This document shows, piece after piece, positions 12,932-26,000 of a stretch of 64,000 nt of DNA. The stretch is from the NCBI RefSeq assembly GCF_008831285.2, contig NC_045141.1:21200848-21264847 (forward strand), read 5' to 3'. The position numbers and the translations under genes were made by a program. The first letter of the stretch is position 1. Each line of letters begins with the position of its first letter. This stretch comes from Nymphaea colorata (taxonomy: Eukaryota > Streptophyta > Magnoliopsida > Nymphaeales > Nymphaeaceae). The notes under the pieces are model-generated. The model saw only the letters and a program-made list of their open reading frames with translations, was not told the origin of the DNA and ran no database searches.

Positions 12932-13232
12932 TTGTTGTACTTTTGCTTGGCATGCACGCATAGCTGGCCTGCAAACTAACAAAATGAGGCCGTTTTTTAA
13001 CCAGTGAAAGGGGTGAAAACCGCCAGAGGAGTCTGTTTTGATTGGGTAGGGTCACATAAAGTTGATGACCAATAAAGAAATTATTATTTAATACAAATCC
13101 TGATAGTGTCTGTTAGCTTCTTCTTGACTCTTGACTAACTATCCCTACTTAACTTCCTCCGCCATTATATTGTTCATCCCATGCTAATTTTATTTTTGGC
13201 TTTGGTCAATTAGTCCCCCTTAAAAACAGCCA
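11231..13232. other. Duplicated upstream flank of bHLH copy 1, no gene found
   Basis: Non-coding flank that recurs upstream of copy 2 (21030-23340). I find no conserved reading frame. Recognisable shared islands are the 11400-11780 block, which includes a shared gatacaggcgcgtgatg run, and the block near 12400-12530 with a shared gaaaaggaaaaagagtacat-type motif. A GA run lies at 11802-11822. Confidence 0.55.
12847..12926. repeat. Compound (TC)n(AT)n microsatellite in unit 1
   Basis: A TC run of about 12 units passes directly into an AT run of about 23 units. Flanking sequence shows it is the positional counterpart of the longer pure AT array at 22964-23058 in unit 2. Confidence 0.92.
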
Positions 13233-14643
13233 GTCCCGCTCGATCGAGACAGTTTGCGGCTAATGAACTGCGCCGCCCATGTGACCCTTCTGCTCGGCGT
13301 CGAAATCTCTATCTACTTGTGAAATGTTCTTGTCGGACTACATCCTTTGAGGGGAGGGGAGGGGAGGGGAGGGTGTGTTTGAAGGAGGTCAAAACCAAGT
13401 ATAGCTCTTTGATCCTAGCGTAGAAAAAGTGGTGGATGGATCAAGTTTTACGCCGACCATAGTTGGTTTCATGACTAAGACGGCTCGGACCAAGTTTGGT
13501 GGGTTGGAGCCCGTCTGAGAGCAAGTTGATGACTTGGGGAGAGGAAAAGAAAGGAATATCATATGCTTTTTACTGATTAGAATAATTTGAGCATGCTCTT
13601 TACGCTTGTGTCTGCTGATCTTTGTTCCCGAGGGAAGTTGGGAAATGCAGGACATGCCTCTCAACCCCAAATGGATTAATTTTTTAAATTAATCAGCTAA
13701 ATCAGTTGCGGAGATAAGTTTTCCCAGAATTATTTGGGGCCAAGGCTCAAAGTTGCTGCCTTGGCTTAAAGACACTCGCTTCCTTTTCTAGCAAAATTCA
13801 CAGTCGTTTCCTCCCAACTTTTTCAGGGAGGCGTTGGCACCTTCTCTCTCTCACACATACACATACACATACATCAACCCCGCTGCTGTGCTGAATGGTT
13901 AAATATTTAAGTCTACCACTAGAAAATACCATAAACCATTACTAATGCTTTTATTTTAGCAGAGATTTTAAGAATTTTTGTCATCTAGCAAGAAAAACAA
14001 TTAGAAAAAGGTGTGAAGTAATATTATATGATGAAAATACGCAATCACCTTTTTCTCCTTGTTTTCCTCTCAACCGTTGATCTGAAAAAGATCAAAAGCT
14101 AAGATAATCTCTAATCCATCTATCGTCTAAGTGTTTAGCATTTGCCAATATATATAGAAATATTACATGGTAACTTTGGCTTTTCAAAGTCATTCAGCTA
14201 TCTAACTAAGTTGTGTGATTCATTGTGATGGAAAGTTAAAGAAAAGCAATGAGAAAAAGATGACAGTCATTTAATATCAATTCACATTTTTTTTCTCATT
14301 ATTCTTCTCTAAACCAGTCATCTGCTTCAAATGAATGGCTCTAGTTAGATGGTTGGGTAACAATGGATAGCCAAAGTTATTGGTTCATTCACACTTTGTA
14401 TACTACAAAAAAAAACCACTTATTATTGAACAATTCGTGGAACAAAAGTTAGATATTACTGACGGGTTTGTTACGCCATCACTGTTCTGGAAGGATATAC
14501 GAACGGTTCCTAAGTCCGTCAGTATTTATTCAATGACATTTTATGAGTCCGTCAATATGACAAAGAAGGTCCCACAACTTCAACCATTGACAAGGAAGGA
14601 GGCAGTTTTCTTGAGCGCATGCAATAGCAAAGTAGAGGATAGA
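13233..14643. other. 1.4-kb segment present only in unit 1
   Basis: Alignment by eye breaks after cagccag near 13232 and resumes at gagagtgcccc near 14645. In unit 2 the corresponding flanks are almost contiguous at about 23345. I see no terminal inverted repeats or clear target-site duplication, so it may be an insertion in unit 1 or a deletion from unit 2. It contains a G-rich run at 13351-13373. An 88-codon frame at 14380-14646 runs across the segment boundary and resembles nothing I recognise. Confidence 0.55.
13351..13373 (+). repeat. G-rich (GGGGA)n run, potential G-quadruplex
   Basis: Four GGGGA units followed by GGG give five G-runs with single-A loops. This satisfies the usual intramolecular G-quadruplex pattern. 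It lies within the segment unique to unit 1. Confidence 0.7.
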
Positions 14644-16353
14644 TGAGAGAGTGCCCCTTACGATTGCACAAACCACACCTTGTGAGGCATGAACAAGTAA
14701 GAAATCTACCCACCTTTTAACCTTATCAGAATTAACATGCAGTTGTTTAGAGCAAAATGGAAAACCCTACCCAAATTGAGATAGTTGCAAAACGGGATAT
14801 TAGTTGTTGGCTTTCCAAAAGCGCTGAAGGGTAGCCTTTGCATTTGGACTTGAACATATCTGATGATGTACAAAGAGGCTTCACCTCACGGAGCTAAAGC
14901 CAAAACCTGATTGACTTATTCAACGAACTTTACTTTGATTAAGACAATGTCTGTGTGAGCTCATTGTATGGCAAAATTGGCCAAGCACCTTCTTGCCTTA
15001 GCAGCATATGCGTAGAGCATAAACCAAACTTTGGAAAGTGGACAATGGTCCCTTTTTGAGAGGCGTGTAGTCTTGCTCCATTAAATGAGCACTTTTAAGC
15101 TTTGGCATAGATTACCTTTGAGCTATCAATTAAAGGTTGGCAGGGCTGCATCTCAAGGCACTAAAAATAGACCACGGTAGGATAAAATACTTCTCTTGCT
15201 CACCCAAAAAAATGTGTTTTTTTAAATTTTGTTTGGTAGAAGTAACTAATGAATGGAGTTGTAACTAGCCCTTGGTTCGACTGTGAAGGTATCTTAAACC
15301 CGTGTACAAGTCAATGCAGCCTAAACCAATGCAGCCCTAGACGAGGGACCATATTTGTGCATGTATCTCTGTGTTCACTCGTGTGTTTGTGTGTGTCAGT
15401 GCTCTCTTTTTCTTTTTAAATATTTTCTACTTTTCCTTCTTTTTGTCTTCCCTAAAAAAAATATTGATTCCTTACAATTTTTCAGGAAATAAGTCTGAGC
15501 CTTTTTTTTCTAAATAAAAATATGGTGTAAATTACTGCGGATAAAAAAAGAAGACGATGAAATGTTCCATCTTAAATTTGTTACATAAACAAACGCAGGA
15601 AAAGCCTCAATGGCTTTGGTTTCTCCATTCACACCAGAAATGCACCTATCCAACTTTGGTTCCTCAACAAAAAAGAAGAACATGGAGACTCGGAATTTCA
15701 TGTCAAGGCAGCAAAGATTAAGGGAGTTTCCATTTTGAAGCTCACGTTTCGGCCGTTTTCTAAACAAAACACCTCTTATGAGGCGTTCATGGCGCCATTC
15801 TCCTCGAACTCAGGCCAATTACTCTGTCAAGCAAAATAAAATAGCAGCCTATCTCTTATGTATTTTTAAAACAGGAAAGCTCGTTTCTGGAAATTATCTC
15901 GGATGGTAGACTCTTAAACAAGGATTTGCCAGATAAATACAACAGAAAAGGACTCCATCTATAACAGTCTCTTTTGGACTCCTCTTTCCTCTGCAGCAGT
16001 TCAATTGCTTCTTCATCTTAAAGAAGAAAATTTAGGAGTCCCATTTGGCTAAGGGTGGCCCAAAATTTTCAGTTTCCTTTTTACGTGCTTGTGCGTTACA
16101 ACGACTTTCAAGAAGGAAGTGTTTCTATGAAGGAGTCGGTTCTAGAGCGAGCGTTAGTGCCTGATGTCCCCTTGATTCCTTTCCCCTTTCCCTTTTTCTC
16201 CTTGTTTGTTCAGTACCTTCGGGAACTATTGCTTGGAAATCTCTCCAACTCTTGAACTCCCATTCCCCCTGGCAAGAATCTCACGAAATTGCAGAAGATA
16301 CGGCAACATGCTACAGCTAGCAGTTATTGATCAGTATTTTCTTGCTTTTAAAG

Positions 16354-16392
<39 letters not shown>

Positions 16393-17340
16393 GACGAAGA
16401 TGGCACATGAAGTTTCGCTTGTGGAAACGGAATGTGAAAACAAGTTTTGAAACGAGAGGTGTCATCTGGATTCCATCCGGCGCTCAGAATGATCTCTTTC
16501 GGTGAAAACTGGAGGTCCCCTGCGTACAGAAAGCTGGTTACTCGTGAATAAAAGAACAGAATGGTCTGAAAAGGAGTCGGGGAGGAAGCAATCTCGTCTC
16601 TAAAAACATTAGAGGCAACCTGGCCGTCGATTTTATTTTGAGGTAGAGAATGAGGAAAATCCGGCTTCTCCCTGGAACGGATACAGCTTTCTGGGAATAT
16701 TTAGCAGCAGCATCTCATTGTGTGAACTTAAGATTAACCTCGATTTGCATAACAAGTATTTACTTCCTGAGTGGTATGCAAGGCAACAGTTTCCCGGGTA
16801 GTAAGACTCGGTGTACGGGATTTGTACAATGGTTTGGGCTCGTAAGCAGTCATTTTCATTTCAAATCAACTCTTTATATTGCAAGGGCCACCCTGCACCA
16901 ACAACAGACCCTTTATCCTATAGAGACTATGGATTGGGGGCTTCAGCTCTTCTTTGAGTAGCAGGATAAAGCACTCCTCTTCCTGCTTACTTGTAAACAT
17001 GGTTATAACTTATGAATCTTATGTTTAGGCGTTTTGATATGTTTGCATTATGCAACTTAGCAAGTCAGGTAAAGTATGAATGTGCACGAGACAGGCACAT
17101 GCATGCATACATTCATGAGTAACCAGCAAAACCCTGTCAAGGTTTTAGTTCACGGCATTAAGTCTAATCACATTACAAGGGTTGTGGCAGTAAGAATGCC
17201 AACCACTGATCTGAGAAATGGCCCAACCAAAATGATTGGTCGGAGCAAAATAGGTAGGGTTCTTCAAGAACACGTACATGTGCAAGAGAACATAGGGCTC
17301 TAAGACAATGGGGTCTAAGAGGATTTAAGACATAGAGGGA
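14644..17340. other. Duplicated distal flank in unit 1, no gene found
   Basis: Matches 23345-26540 of unit 2 with many substitutions and small indels. The most similar blocks are 15580-16060 and 16400-16640. Frames that are open in one copy are broken in the other by single-base indels, so I do not call a gene. An AT microsatellite lies at about 16362-16392. Confidence 0.55.
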
Positions 17341-17847
17341 AAAGGCAGCACACGATTGCAAACGTAATATCAAACAACTTCAATTTATAGGTAGGCTCCG
17401 CCTAAATAAAAAGGCATGAAAAAATCTTCAATCAATCTTGGATATAAAAGCAAATAAACACGCAGCCAAACCATCTCTACAACTATAGGTGGAATTGATC
17501 CTAAGGGCTCTAAGATTTGCAGTTATAATGTAGGAATTATAATACTTAGGAAACTTATAACACTGCATGAACATAGTTGGACAGACGAAGATAGTCCCAT
17601 TATAGTCGCCACTTTATTTACATGCAAAATTTTTGAGAAATCTTGCATAACCTTCATGGTTTTGCAATTTTTTGCTTGGTTACGCTCTGACAGATAAAGT
17701 ATGTTAAGCTACACACACACTCACATACATATATAATCAAATACATTGATTTAGAAGAGCGCATAACGCATGTAAGCGGCACATGTCTGGCTACTTGTAT
17801 GATACCTTCATAAATAGAAAGTACGCTTAAACGCAGGTAAATAAATG
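17341..17847. other. Spacer between the two duplication units
   Basis: AT-rich DNA lying between the recognisable right edge of unit 1 and the left edge of unit 2. I see no coding, RNA or transposon signal. Confidence 0.5.
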
Positions 17848-18415
17848 TTTAAAATGACTAAATGAAATAGTCCCGGGAAATTAATGAACTAACAGACGAA
17901 CACCGTAATAACGTTGAAATATAGTAAGCATAAGATTTTTACTGAATAAGAGCGAACACTACGCAGATACTTGACTTTCACCAAATATGAAAAAACAAGT
18001 TGCGAGGGCCGAGGAAAGGGTTATGGGCTTACAGGAACATACACACGCACACACACTGATCTCTCACTCTCTCTCCCTCTCACTCTCTCTTTCTTTATCT
18101 CATAGAAATCCAGTTGCTGCAATCGTGGCTTTGAATGTATCCAAACTGAAACTGAATCCCATGGAGCATATCATGTGTAGCATAAATTGAGCTGCTGTTA
18201 CAATTCCTGGCTGCCAAATCATCCAATCAATAGGAAAGTTCAGACAACAAAACTCCAAACAAAAGAACATGCCATATAAAAGAAACACGAAACAGGAACT
18301 GAAATCAGTAGCCGCGTTAGAAAGGTGACGGTGGGACTTGTGGCTGAGCCGCTGAAGAAACATCTGCCAAGATTTGCCCGAATTCGACATATATGTACGT
18401 ACTGCAAACGTAGCA

Positions 18416-20489
18416 CTACAAGCTTGAAGTGAACCTTGAATAGTTCCTGTCCACACCTTCTATGAGCTGGTTGGCAATTGCACTCGCATAAACACATGAG
18501 CCTTCACAGATCTGCATTCAAATGCTTTCCCAAGTTTATTAATCCATATTCAAAATAAAGAAAAGTCATCGGCCATGCGCTAGAAGCATGCCAGTAATGG
18601 AGAACTTCTCATTTTTAAAAGAAAAAAGAAGAAGAACTGCTGCCTTGTCTGATGGGAAAACTGAAAGCACATGCAAGCAACCAACCACTCACACTTCAAA
18701 ATGTACCTAACGTACGTTGGGAAAGATATTGTCAAGTAATAATATTCAGTTGCTTTACTCTTATAATTAGATAAACGTATCTATATGATCGCGAGAGAGA
18801 AAGAGAGATACATCTGACCCATGGACATACAACCTTTAACTTAATAATCCATTAACTGCAAACGGAGCAAAAAGAAACTCTTGCTGAAGAACTGCAATCG
18901 CATGTCTTCTTCCTCAATATATCATCATTTCATCTCATGCATGTCTGCGTGGAGACTCAAATATGCTCATGTACAAGCGAATCGAAAGCAACGTACCTTG
19001 GTATTAAACAAGAGGATGTTATGATCGCCGAAGTTGGCGCCATTGGCGTGAAGGATCTCAAGGTGAAGGTCTTCAAGAATCTTGGAGACGAAGAGCAGGC
19101 AGTTTTTCTTCTTCCTCTGCGTGAGCTTGATAGTGACCTCATCATCAACGATCCTTACATCGACCCATGTGCCTTCTTTGGAGGTCCTTTGCAGCCATGA
19201 ACTCCTCAGCGACCCGCTGAACGTCTGTTCTCTTTCCACCCTGACAGCAGAGAAAGCGTCCATGGCACGGGAAGGTTTGTTTTGAGTGGTGACTTCCATT
19301 TCTGTGGCGGCTGTGTCATTGTCCCCAAGCTTCTGCTTCTTGTGCCTCCCCCCTCCTCGCCTCTTCTTCTCCACAAGTATTTTGAGCTCCTCAACTGTCC
19401 TCAGCAGCTCGTTGATGTAGTCAATTGCATCACCCACGATTGAAGCCCTGTCGGTCTGCACCATAATAAGGACAGAAGTTTCTTACCCAAAAAAAAAAAA
19501 AAAAATTAAAGCGGGAACATCCCCAAAGTAAAGCATTAGAGAGAGAGAGAGAGAGTCAGTTTACGGTTTACCTTGGTTGGATTAGGGACCAGGGACCCGA
19601 GTGCCTTGAACCTTTCATTCAACGACTCTCTCCTTTGCTTCTCAGTAGAAGCAAAATGGTGGTTCCCCCCTCCTTCCCCCTTGTCCATCGCGCACATCTC
19701 CGTTTTGAGATCCAGCACCGAGTTCCCATACTGCCTGCAGCCACCAATATCCCCCTCTTGAAGCATCCCACTCCCTCTTGTATCTTTCTCATCCATGCCA
19801 AAGTATGGCCCAGATTTCGAATTGGGGAGGTGGTAATTCTGAGGAAGTGACTGAAACAAGTTCCTTAACAACGGTGGATTCGGTGGGAAGCTCAATTGGA
19901 GCGGATCATACAGGACTGAAGATGCTGAATTTGCACCATTTCCACCAATTTCTGAATAGATGTCAATTGAATCAGGGAAGCCTGAAATTGCCTTCTTGGT
20001 GATGCCGTTGAAAGGAAGAATGGAAGTGGTGGGAAGCACTGTGGGGACAGAACGTCTGGGTAGTTGCAGAAAGTTAAGAAGGTCTGGAGCAGCGTAGGAA
20101 GAGTTCAAACTGTATGTGCTTTGCTGATGCTGCAATCCAATATCATGCAGTTCACTACCCTCCCACTTCTGAAGCACTGATGACGGCGGCGGCAACACTG
20201 GCGTGGCGAAGTGGCGGTGGTGGTGATCTAGTTGAGAGTGACTTGCTTGAAAAGCTTCATGGATGATCTGGGTGTTGAACTCTGGATCAAGCTCGAAACT
20301 GAACTGGTTCTGGAGCTCAATTCCCAATGCTTCCTGGGTGGGGTTATTCTGGTCTGCAAGAGTGAAGTTTTGGTCTAGGCCCGCTGCTGTTGTCCCCATG
20401 ATGCAGTTGCTTGCAGCTACTATGGAGCCATCTTGTTCTATTGCCATGGATTGATGGGCAGCATTAAAGTAACTATTTTCATCATACAT
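18416..20489 (-). CDS. bHLH transcription factor, bHLH10/89/91 (EAT1/TIP2-like) clade, copy 2
   Basis: Tandem paralog of the gene at 8630-10682, same strand and role. Exons on the minus strand are 20489-19572, 19455-18997 and 18511-18416, with lengths identical to copy 1 (918, 459 and 96 bases), so again 490 residues. It has no internal stop and keeps GT-AG introns, so it looks functional. The basic region reads HHFASTEKQRRE: an extra Ser, a 3-base insertion relative to copy 1, separates the His from the Glu-x3-Arg pair (H278, E283, R287), changing the usual His-Glu-Arg spacing. Most length changes in exon 1 are codon-multiples that cancel out. The frame stays open upstream of the MYDENS start to an ATG at 20570, but conserved splice signals suggest that part is leader and intron. 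A short upstream frame in the leader ends before the donor. Confidence 0.92.
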
Positions 20490-21040
20490 TCTGGATGGTG
20501 ATTCTTCCTTGACTTCAGTGTTTTTGGCTGCATCAGACAGAATCAAGAGGACTGTCAATCGCCATCTCATTCTGATTTAGCTAATTGGACGGTAAATAAA
20601 AAAAAACTTACAAAAATAAGTAAGTCAAAAATTAGTGTCGTCGGAAGAGGTCGCCCACCTGCTCAGTTTCTTGCAGAATCTTTAACTTTTCCGGGCCAGA
20701 AGTCCCGGTGGCTGATCATATCAAGTTGAAGCTTCAAGGAAAGAAACTTCTTAGCACTAAGTTTAGAAGTTGCAGGTGAGTACTATTGGGCGCTATTCGT
20801 CAGGTAAAAAAGCGAGCTTGGAAGATGGTTGCAAGACTCAAAGTGTAAAAGTACCAAGAAATGGAAACTGAAGACGTACGCCTTTCTGCAATTTCTGTCC
20901 TCCATGATTCTTCTTGACCTGATTTCCTTTCTTTTTCCTCTCAGGAAGAAGGGACTAGTACTGAAGCAAGCACGGTCATACCTTAAAGGGCTACGAAATT
21001 AAAACTAAAAGCGCTAGCTATATATAACTGTCTTCCCCTG
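20490..21040 (-). promoter_or_regulatory. Leader and core promoter of bHLH copy 2
   Basis: Counterpart of 10683-11230. A TATA-like element (tatatata on the minus strand) lies at about 21017-21028. A leader donor (gcag/gtgggc) lies near 20659 and an acceptor (tctgatgcag) near 20530. Conserved placement in both copies supports a spliced leader; the start site is not determined. Confidence 0.5.
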
Positions 21041-22962
21041 GAAAACTTATCCACTTCAGGAGAAAAAGTTTGTTTTGAGTGAAGTCGATCATAAAATCTA
21101 AATTCTCAAGGCAATGAACCACCTAAGCAAAGACCAATCAGAATCACGAGGAACACCACCAATACAAGCAACAGACGATGGAGTTTTATGAAACTTTCAA
21201 ATTGGTATCCCGGAAGGAACTTTAAAGTGGAAGACTTCTACTTTCTGGACGAAAGAGAAGATGGGGATGGGTACTCAAGCGCTACTTCCTAGGACAAGGT
21301 TGATGGCTACCAACATGCCTTCATTCTCATCTTGTTCATAAATGAAGGAGCCATTATCTACAGATGTAGATCATGAGCAAAGGGAAAGGACTCAGGAAAG
21401 AGTAGGAAAGTGACATGCATATCTTTTTCTGTTTCAGACAGACAGAAGGAAGCAATGGAAGGAAGAAGGTGAGGAACTGAAGAGTACAGAAGAAAAATGG
21501 AAAAGGAGGCTTCCTTTTTGTAGGTTTGAGGAAGTAGTGAAGCGATTAGTGGGTCCCAAAAGCGATGCCTTTCCAAGCTTTCGCTTGAGCAGTTGTTACT
21601 GAGATTCCACAAGTTGGGGTCCATCTATATCTCCGTATTCTGATACAGGCGCGTGATGTTCTCTGTGACAGAGGAGAGAGAGAGAGAGATTTACCACCTT
21701 TTGACAGCCATTGGAGTTTGAAATCAAGAAGTGGCGTTCAAATGCCACAAACGAAAACTAATTTCTTGTTTGTGTTTGAATTGCAGTACAGTGATAGAAA
21801 AAGTTTAGAAATCTGAAAAGATCAAATTCGAGATGGAGGAAAAGTAAAGGAAATAAATGATCATGATAAAAATGAATGGGTTTGTTGAGATACCTAAAAA
21901 TGGATCGACTCCGATCTTATTTTTCAAGTCTATGCTTTCCAGGCACCCATTCTCTTGGGGAGATGTCACAAAATGGCAGATCTCTACCCTTAATTGCAAT
22001 GTGATTTTTCAAATCTATGCTTTAAACTGTGAAGCGTAAAACGGTGGAAGGCATCAAATTCGTAGAAAATTCTCCTTCAAGGCTCAGCCTAGTTAATGCC
22101 TAATATTCTACTAACTTACGAGGACAACATGATTTAAAATTCAAACTTTTTTCAAGGGAAAACTGCTTTTGACGTAAACCCCAGGAGGCTATACCTTTTA
22201 GCTCCAAGGTTTTGGTTTGCTTCTGGTTTAAGGTTTGGGGTTTAGATAGACATATGAAATGACTAGAGTTTGAACTTAATGCAAAGTTTTTATCATGATA
22301 GCTTTACAAAGCTTAAGCTGAGATAATATCGTATATTAGGAGTAAACCAATTATCAACCTGATCAATAAATTATAAAATTCTTTGAAGCAGCGTTTGTTC
22401 AAGTGCCACATGTTGCACGATTAGATTTTCCTCTTTCTACTGGACGCCGAAAAGGAAAAAAGAGTACATTTCTGGTTAGGTTAAGATGCCAAGTTGCAGA
22501 GATGGGTTCAGTGCCGTAAAAATCAGGCAGAGTCGGCCAGTTTCAGTCAAATTCCATTATTTAGGGAAGAAAAAGGAATTAAAAAGTAAAATAATTAGCC
22601 GATGTGCACTTGAATATGCTGATTTTTTTTCTGATTTTTTCTTCTTCCAAATTCTAGCTTTTAACAATCTTATTCAGAAACAATGCTGATTCTGATGCAA
22701 TTCAGACGATTCCTTTTACTCTGAATGATTCGATTCAAAATCCCATTTTATGTGTCTCATGCATAAATTAACTACCATAAAACCAAGGTCCATATGCGAA
22801 GAAATGTCAAGACGTTCTTATCTACCCATCTCTCTTACTCTTTTATTCTTGTATGTTTCCTGCATTTTGTTTTCATCTTGCCTATAAAAATGTTAACTTC
22901 TCAACCAATTTTGTTTTGATTCATCTTTTATTTTAATGCAATTTTCCATTTCATCATCATCT

Positions 22963-23059
<97 letters not shown>

Positions 23060-26000
23060 TTTGCTGGCCATGCACGCATAGCGCTAACAAAAGGAGGCCA
23101 TTTTTGAACCAGTGAAAGGGGTGAAAACCGCCAGCCGAGTCTGTTTTGATATGGGACGGTCACATGAAGTTGATGAACAATAAAGAAATATTATTCTTTA
23201 ATACAAACCCTGACTGACCATGTCTGTTAGCTGCTTCTTGACCCTTGACCAACTATCCCAACTTAATTTCCTCCGCCATTATATTATTGTTCATCCCATG
23301 CTAACTTGGTTTTTGTCTTTGGTCAACTTCGATTAAAACGGGCAGTTGAGAGAGTGCCCCTCACGATTGCACAAACGAACGCCTTGCGAGACATGAACAA
23401 GTAACAAATCCACCCACCTTTTAACCTTATCAGAGTTAACATGCTGTTGTTTAGAGACAAATGGAAAACATTACCAAATTTGAGATAGTAACAAGACGGG
23501 ACATCAGTTGTTTGCTTTCCAAAAGTGTTGAAAGGTAGCCTTTACTTGATGATGTGCAAAGTGCTAGGCTCCACCACACGGAGCTAAAGCCAAACTTGAT
23601 TGACTCATTCTATGACCTTTTCTTTGATGCCACACTGACTAAGACAAGCTCGGTGTGAGCTCATTGTATGGTAAAATTGGGCCAGCACCTTCGTGCCTTA
23701 GCAGCCTCTTCGTAGGGAATAGACCAACTCTAGAAAGTGGACAAGCATCCCTTCCTTAAAAGGCCTTTGAACTTTCTCAATTAAATGAGGTTAGGTCTCG
23801 AAGCAGCCTTGGACTCTGTGGGTGGGGGAAAGGAGGGAGTGTTTCGCCCCTTTTTCAGAAGGCTTCCACTCACTCTTAATCAGTTTTATTTGGTAAAAAC
23901 AATTTCTGAATGTTGCTTAAGGTGTTTGGTGTAGTTGGTTAGACTAGTGACCGGTAAAAACTCAGTTCTTGATTCGATTCGCATGGGTGCTAACATCATC
24001 TGCAAGCCAATGTAGCCTTAAACCCTAAGAGCCATAGTCTGTGGTTCCTCACCAGGACTTTGTGAATGTCATCAAATTGAGAACGTGCCACGCTTTAGGA
24101 GCAACTTGTGAATGTCACCAACTTGATAAAATATTTGTAACACCTCCAAAATTTAGTCATGTATAGAAAATTGTGAACGATCTTTGAGGGCTTATAAAAG
24201 GAGTTGTTAAATAAATGGTTGTCCTTGCTCCTAGCCTTTTTAGAGTTTGAGCCAAAACTGTTAGGGGGTGGGTAGGGATATGTGGAACAAGGGCCGAACC
24301 TAGAAGTGGGTTGGGTTGTTACAGTATTGATTACACATTCGAATTCGCTTATTCCAAAAAGAAGGTTAGGTTTTATTCTTGTTGTATAATTTCTCATAGG
24401 GAGCTGTGGGATTTTTTACAGATATAAAAGCGTTCTTTTGATTGAGAAAATATCATTTGAAGTTTATATCTATAAGAACTTCAGCATGACGACCGTTACA
24501 GTCTGAATTGCTCAAAATAATGCACTAAGTATGAGATTTAATAAGGATTAAAGCTGTGAGATTCTGAAACGAGGATGAAGGGATCTCTCTCTAGTAGTTC
24601 ATATGGTGTAAAACTCTTTTGCGTAAAAGTTCTTAATATTGAAGATTTGTAAGGTGGTGCCGATCAACACATGCTCACACTATCTATACGTGTGTCTGCG
24701 TGAGCGCGCTTTCTTGTTTTTTTGTTCTTGAATATTTCACACTTTTACCTTCTTTTTGTCTTGTCCTAAATTATGTTACTGATCCGTGACATTTTTTTTT
24801 CCCTGGGAACAAGTCTGAACCTTTCTTTTTCAAATAAAATTACTGCAAAGATAAAACAAACAAGGGAATCTTCCATCTTAAATTTGTTACATAGACAAAT
24901 GCAGTTAAACCTCATTGGCTTTGGTTCCCCACTTTCCCATCAAAAAATTACACCCATCTAGCTATGGTTCCACAACAAAAAGAAGCACATAGAAACTTGG
25001 AATTTCAGGTCAAGGCACTAATAGGTAAGGAAATTTCCACTTTCAAGCTCAGGTTTCGGCCATTTCCTAAAAATAACAGCTGCAAGATGCGTTCATGGCG
25101 CCGTTCTCCTCTAGTTCAGGTCAATTACGCAGTCAAGCAAAATAAGGTGGCAGTCTATCTTTTATATATTTTGCAATCGTCAGTAAACGTAAGACCCCTG
25201 CCAATTAAAAATAAGAGCTCGTTTCTGAAGATTACCTCGAATGGTAGAACCTTAAACAGAGATTTTTTGCCTAATAAATACAACAGAAAAGGACGCAATA
25301 TACAGCAGTCTCTTTTGGATCGCTCAACAGCTGTTCAATTGCTTCTTCCTCTCCAATACCAGAAAGAAGAAAATTTAGGAGTCCCGTTTGGCTAAGGACG
25401 GCCCGGATTTTTCGGTTTCCTTTGCGTGTTTGTGCGTCACAACAACTTTCAAAAAGGAGTTTCTATGAAGAAGACAGTTCAAGAGCGAGCGTTAGTGCCT
25501 GATGTCCCCTTGCATTCCTTTCCCTTTCTTCTTTTCTCCCTGTTTGTTCAGTATTAATTGCTTGGAAATCTCTCCAACTCTTGAACTCCCAAGCCCCTTG
25601 GCAAGATTTTAACAAAATTACAGAAGATACGGGAACATGCTACAGCTGATCAGTATTTTCTTACTTTTAAAGGTATATATATATATATATTCAAGATAGC
25701 ACATGACGTTTCGCTTGTGGAAACGGAATGTGAAAACAAGTTTTGAAACGAGAGGTATCATCTGGGTTCCAGCCAGCGTTCAGAATCATCTCTTTTGAAG
25801 AAAACTGGAGGTCCCTTGCGTATAGGAAGTTTCTAACTCATGAATAAAGAAGACAGAAGGGTCTGAAAAAGAGTTGGGAGGAGCGATATCAGTTGTATTC
25901 GACTTAATGGGAGAAAAGGAGGAAAACCCCTCTCCCATGATCGGCTACAGCGTCGTAGAAATATTTGGTAGCATGATCTAGTTGTGTGAATTTAAGTCTT

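Larger units (their letters stand above)
8108..17340. repeat. Tandem duplication, unit 1 (contains bHLH copy 1)
   Basis: This segment matches 17848-26540 in the same order and orientation. The matching blocks are the bHLH gene, its leader and TATA region, a motif block near 12400-12530, the block around the AT microsatellite (12850-13230), a block starting with gagagtgcccc near 14645, and blocks at about 15500-16500 and 16640-17340. Both edges are approximate because similarity fades gradually. The unit carries about 1.4 kb (13233-14643) that is missing from unit 2. Confidence 0.85.

Noticed and set aside
14380..14646. 88-codon frame at the edge of the unit 1-specific segment
   Set aside because: No recognisable motif, no splice context, low-complexity start; no counterpart in unit 2.
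24964..25395. 143-codon open frame in duplication unit 2
   Set aside because: The matching region of unit 1 (about 15655-16035) has lost the ATG and has a one-base indel near the start; there are no domain motifs and no sign of selection on the frame.
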